A stretch of DNA of 64,000 nucleotides from Mucilaginibacter pedocola (GTDB taxonomy: Bacteria > Bacteroidota > Bacteroidia > Sphingobacteriales > Sphingobacteriaceae). The notes under the pieces are model-generated. The model saw nothing but the letters and a program-made list of their open reading frames with translations. It was not told the DNA's origin and ran no database searches. Shown here piece after piece: positions 62,311 through 64,000 of this stretch (position 1 is its first letter; each line of letters starts with the position of its first letter). The stretch is taken from the NCBI RefSeq assembly GCF_002013915.1, contig NZ_MBTF01000023.1:496001-560000 (forward strand). Direction: 5' to 3'. The translations under genes were made by a program, and so were the position numbers.

Positions 62311-63303
62311 TTATTTGTTATAGGTTGTAAAATCTTTATGTTCTACTTTTTCCAGCACATCTTTTGGCAACGATTTAAAATACTCGTAAGTTATTTTTAA
62401 ACCTTCTGCACGCGATACCTTAGGTTCCCAGCCCAAAATGGCCCTGGCTTTGGTAATATCCGGGCGGCGTTGTTTAGGATCATCGGTAGGTAGTTCTTTA
62501 TAAACCATTTTTTGCGAAGTGCCGGTTAGTTTAATGATCTCTTCGCCAAACTCTTTAATGGTAATTTCGCTGGGGTTACCAATATTCATAGGTAAAGCAT
62601 AATCGCTGAACAGCAGGCGGTAAATGCCTTCTATCAAATCGTCCACATAGCAGAACGAGCGGGTTTGCGAACCATCGCCAAATACGGTTAAGTCCTCACC
62701 GCGGATGGCCTGGCCTATGAATGCCGGCAGTACACGGCCATCATTCAGGCGCATGCGCGGGCCATAAGTGTTAAATATCCTTACAATGCGCGTTTCTACG
62801 CCGTGGAAGGTATGGTAAGCCATGGTGATTGATTCCTGGAAACGCTTAGCTTCATCATACACACCACGCGGGCCTACGGTATTTACGTTGCCCCAGTATT
62901 CTTCGGGCTGCGGGTTTACGCTTGGGTCGCCGTAAATTTCTGATGTAGAGGCAATAAGCATACGCGCTTTTTTGTGGCGGGCAAGGCCAAGCAGGTTATG
63001 CGTACCTAACGAACCTACTTTAAGCGTTTGGATAGGTATTTTTAAGTAATCGATAGGGCTTGCAGGCGATGCAAAGTGCAGGATGTAATCCAGCTCACCG
63101 GGTACATACACAAAAGTAGAAACATCGTGATTATAGAACTCGAAGTTCTCGAGTTTAAACAAATGTTCGATATTGCGCAGGTCGCCTGTGATCAGGTTGT
63201 CCATCGCAATTACATGAAAATCTTCTTTGATGAACCTGTCGCACAGGTGCGAGCCCAGAAAGCCGGCCGCCCCGGTTATTAAAATACGTTTACGCGTTGC
63301 CAT
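62311..63303 (-). CDS. UDP-glucuronic acid decarboxylase (UDP-xylose synthase)
   Basis: 330 residues. Extended SDR: NAD site [18 protein letters not shown], the UXS signature [26 protein letters not shown], Tyr-x3-Lys in [12 protein letters not shown] and [25 protein letters not shown]. It turns UDP-glucuronate into UDP-xylose, a donor for surface polysaccharides. Lies in line with galE and rfbB. No UDP-glucose dehydrogenase is seen in the window. Confidence 0.93.
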   Translation of the reverse strand: MATRKRILITGAAGFLGSHLCDRFIKEDFHVIAMDNLITGDLRNIEHLFKLENFEFYNHDVSTFVYVPGELDYILHFASPASPIDYLKIPIQTLKVGSLGTHNLLGLARHKKARMLIASTSEIYGDPSVNPQPEEYWGNVNTVGPRGVYDEAKRFQESITMAYHTFHGVETRIVRIFNTYGPRMRLNDGRVLPAFIGQAIRGEDLTVFGDGSQTRSFCYVDDLIEGIYRLLFSDYALPMNIGNPSEITIKEFGEEIIKLTGTSQKMVYKELPTDDPKQRRPDITKARAILGWEPKVSRAEGLKITYEYFKSLPKDVLEKVEHKDFTTYNK

Positions 63304-63439
63304 TAAATTTTGTTTTTTGTTTTTCGTTGCAAACCTCCTGCCAAGGTTATGATATGGTAAATGCAGTTAACATAGCGCCGTACCAGTAATAAGTTGTTAC
63401 TTTTACTGCCCGACGAAGATAATAATTACAATCAGAAAA

Positions 63440-64000
63440 ATGCTTTTACTATACAACATTGGCATCACGTTATACTACCTGCTGGTGTATATAGTTTCAA
63501 TTTTTAATAATAAAGCAAAATTATGGTTAAGCGGGCGCCAAAAGCAGCACGTGCAGCCTTTAAACAAGAGCATTTGGTTTCATTTTGCATCGCTGGGCGA
63601 GTTTGAGCAGGGGCGCCCCGTGCTGGAAAAAATGAGGAATATGTACCCCGACGTTCCCGTGGTAGTAACATTCTTTTCGCCCTCGGGCTACGAGGTGCGC
63701 AAGAACACGCCCCTTGCCGATGCGGTTTATTACCTGCCATTGGATACCTCTAAGAATGCTGCCCGTTTTATTGCCACCATTAATCCTACAATGGCCGTTT
63801 TTACCAAGTACGAGTACTGGTACCACTATTTTAACCAACTGCATAAAAGGCATGTGCCCCTATACATCATATCGGGCATATTTAGGCCGGGGCAGGTGTT
63901 TTTTAAATGGTATGGCGGGCTGCACCGCAAAATGCTGAAAATGGTTACATGGTTTTTTGTGCAGGATGCCGATAGCAAACACCTGCTGCAGGGGCTTGGC
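63440..64000 (+). CDS. waaA: 3-deoxy-D-manno-octulosonic-acid (Kdo) transferase, 5' part
   Basis: 187 codons up to the window end, no stop reached. It starts at the ATG at 63440 (MLLLYNIGITLYYLLVYIVS), with an N-terminal membrane anchor typical of WaaA, followed by the GT-B N-terminal domain: SIWFHFASLGEFEQGRPVLEKM (with the conserved Ser/Glu of the family SxGE), VVTFFSPSGYEV, YYLPLDTSKNAARF and VFTKYEYWYHYF. It adds Kdo to lipid A in the inner leaflet of the inner membrane. Divergent from the UDP-xylose synthase gene, 136 bases apart. The 3' part of the gene lies beyond the window. Confidence 0.9.
   Translation, partial: MLLLYNIGITLYYLLVYIVSIFNNKAKLWLSGRQKQHVQPLNKSIWFHFASLGEFEQGRPVLEKMRNMYPDVPVVVTFFSPSGYEVRKNTPLADAVYYLPLDTSKNAARFIATINPTMAVFTKYEYWYHYFNQLHKRHVPLYIISGIFRPGQVFFKWYGGLHRKMLKMVTWFFVQDADSKHLLQGLG

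Overview
The window is ordinary chromosome from a Bacteroidota bacterium, most likely of the family Sphingobacteriaceae (a Mucilaginibacter- or Pedobacter-like organism; this placement is inferred from gene content, not from a marker gene). Pointers are a gliding-associated type IX secretion C-terminal domain, FtsX-type permeases of about 800 residues, LytS/LytTR and BlaI/M56 regulatory pairs, many SusC-era lipoproteins and small DUF proteins, and -7 elements of the TAnnTTTG type in front of several genes. No tRNA, rRNA, CRISPR array, integrase, transposase or phage gene was found.

Layout. 0.1-7 kb: a secreted two-domain DUF1080 protein and two large FtsX-type permeases. 7-12 kb: a bacilliredoxin, two paralogous membrane-anchored M23 peptidases followed by a bactofilin (a cell-shape module), then ahcY. 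12-18 kb: small secreted proteins of unknown role, a DUF4304 pair and gcvP. 18-24 kb: a 1224-residue type IX secreted repeat protein, pdxJ, a small membrane protein and a NodB-like deacetylase. 24-31 kb: a GAF/PAS histidine kinase, a TetX-like flavin monooxygenase opposite an ABM monooxygenase, a lone receiver protein and a metallo-hydrolase. 30.8-33.5 kb: a BlaI repressor with two clear operator palindromes and an M56 peptidase with an unusual 23-residue-repeat tail. 33.7-37.3 kb: recN (with a palindromic insertion inside the gene) and fabI, separated by a 500-base stretch of structured repeats. 37.5-43.1 kb: a lipoprotein, a carboxypeptidase-regulatory-domain protein, an ECF sigma operon and clpC. 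43.5-50.6 kb: a UPF0175/DUF3368 toxin-antitoxin pair, ettA, a DUF4349 lipoprotein, a DUF4932 peptidase and a LytS/LytTR two-component system. 50.6-59.3 kb: NTF2-like protein, a frameshifted SH3-like gene, map, dnaA, a methylmalonyl-CoA mutase catalytic subunit, an A-type iron-sulfur carrier, a cysteine-less TlpA-like protein and an FtsX/MacB permease. 59.4-64 kb: a surface-polysaccharide block (CpsB-type phosphatase, rfbB, galE, UDP-xylose synthase) and the 5' part of the Kdo transferase waaA.

What stands out is less a single gene island than (1) the BlaI/M56 module with its periplasmic repeat tail and tandem operators, (2) an intergenic landscape full of short self-complementary repeat families, one of which has entered the recN reading frame and another of which supplies a stop codon, and (3) several proteins in which key residues or domains are altered: the TlpA-like protein with Ser-x-x-Ser, the TetX homologue, the mutase without its B12 domain, and the permease with a FecR-like N-terminus.
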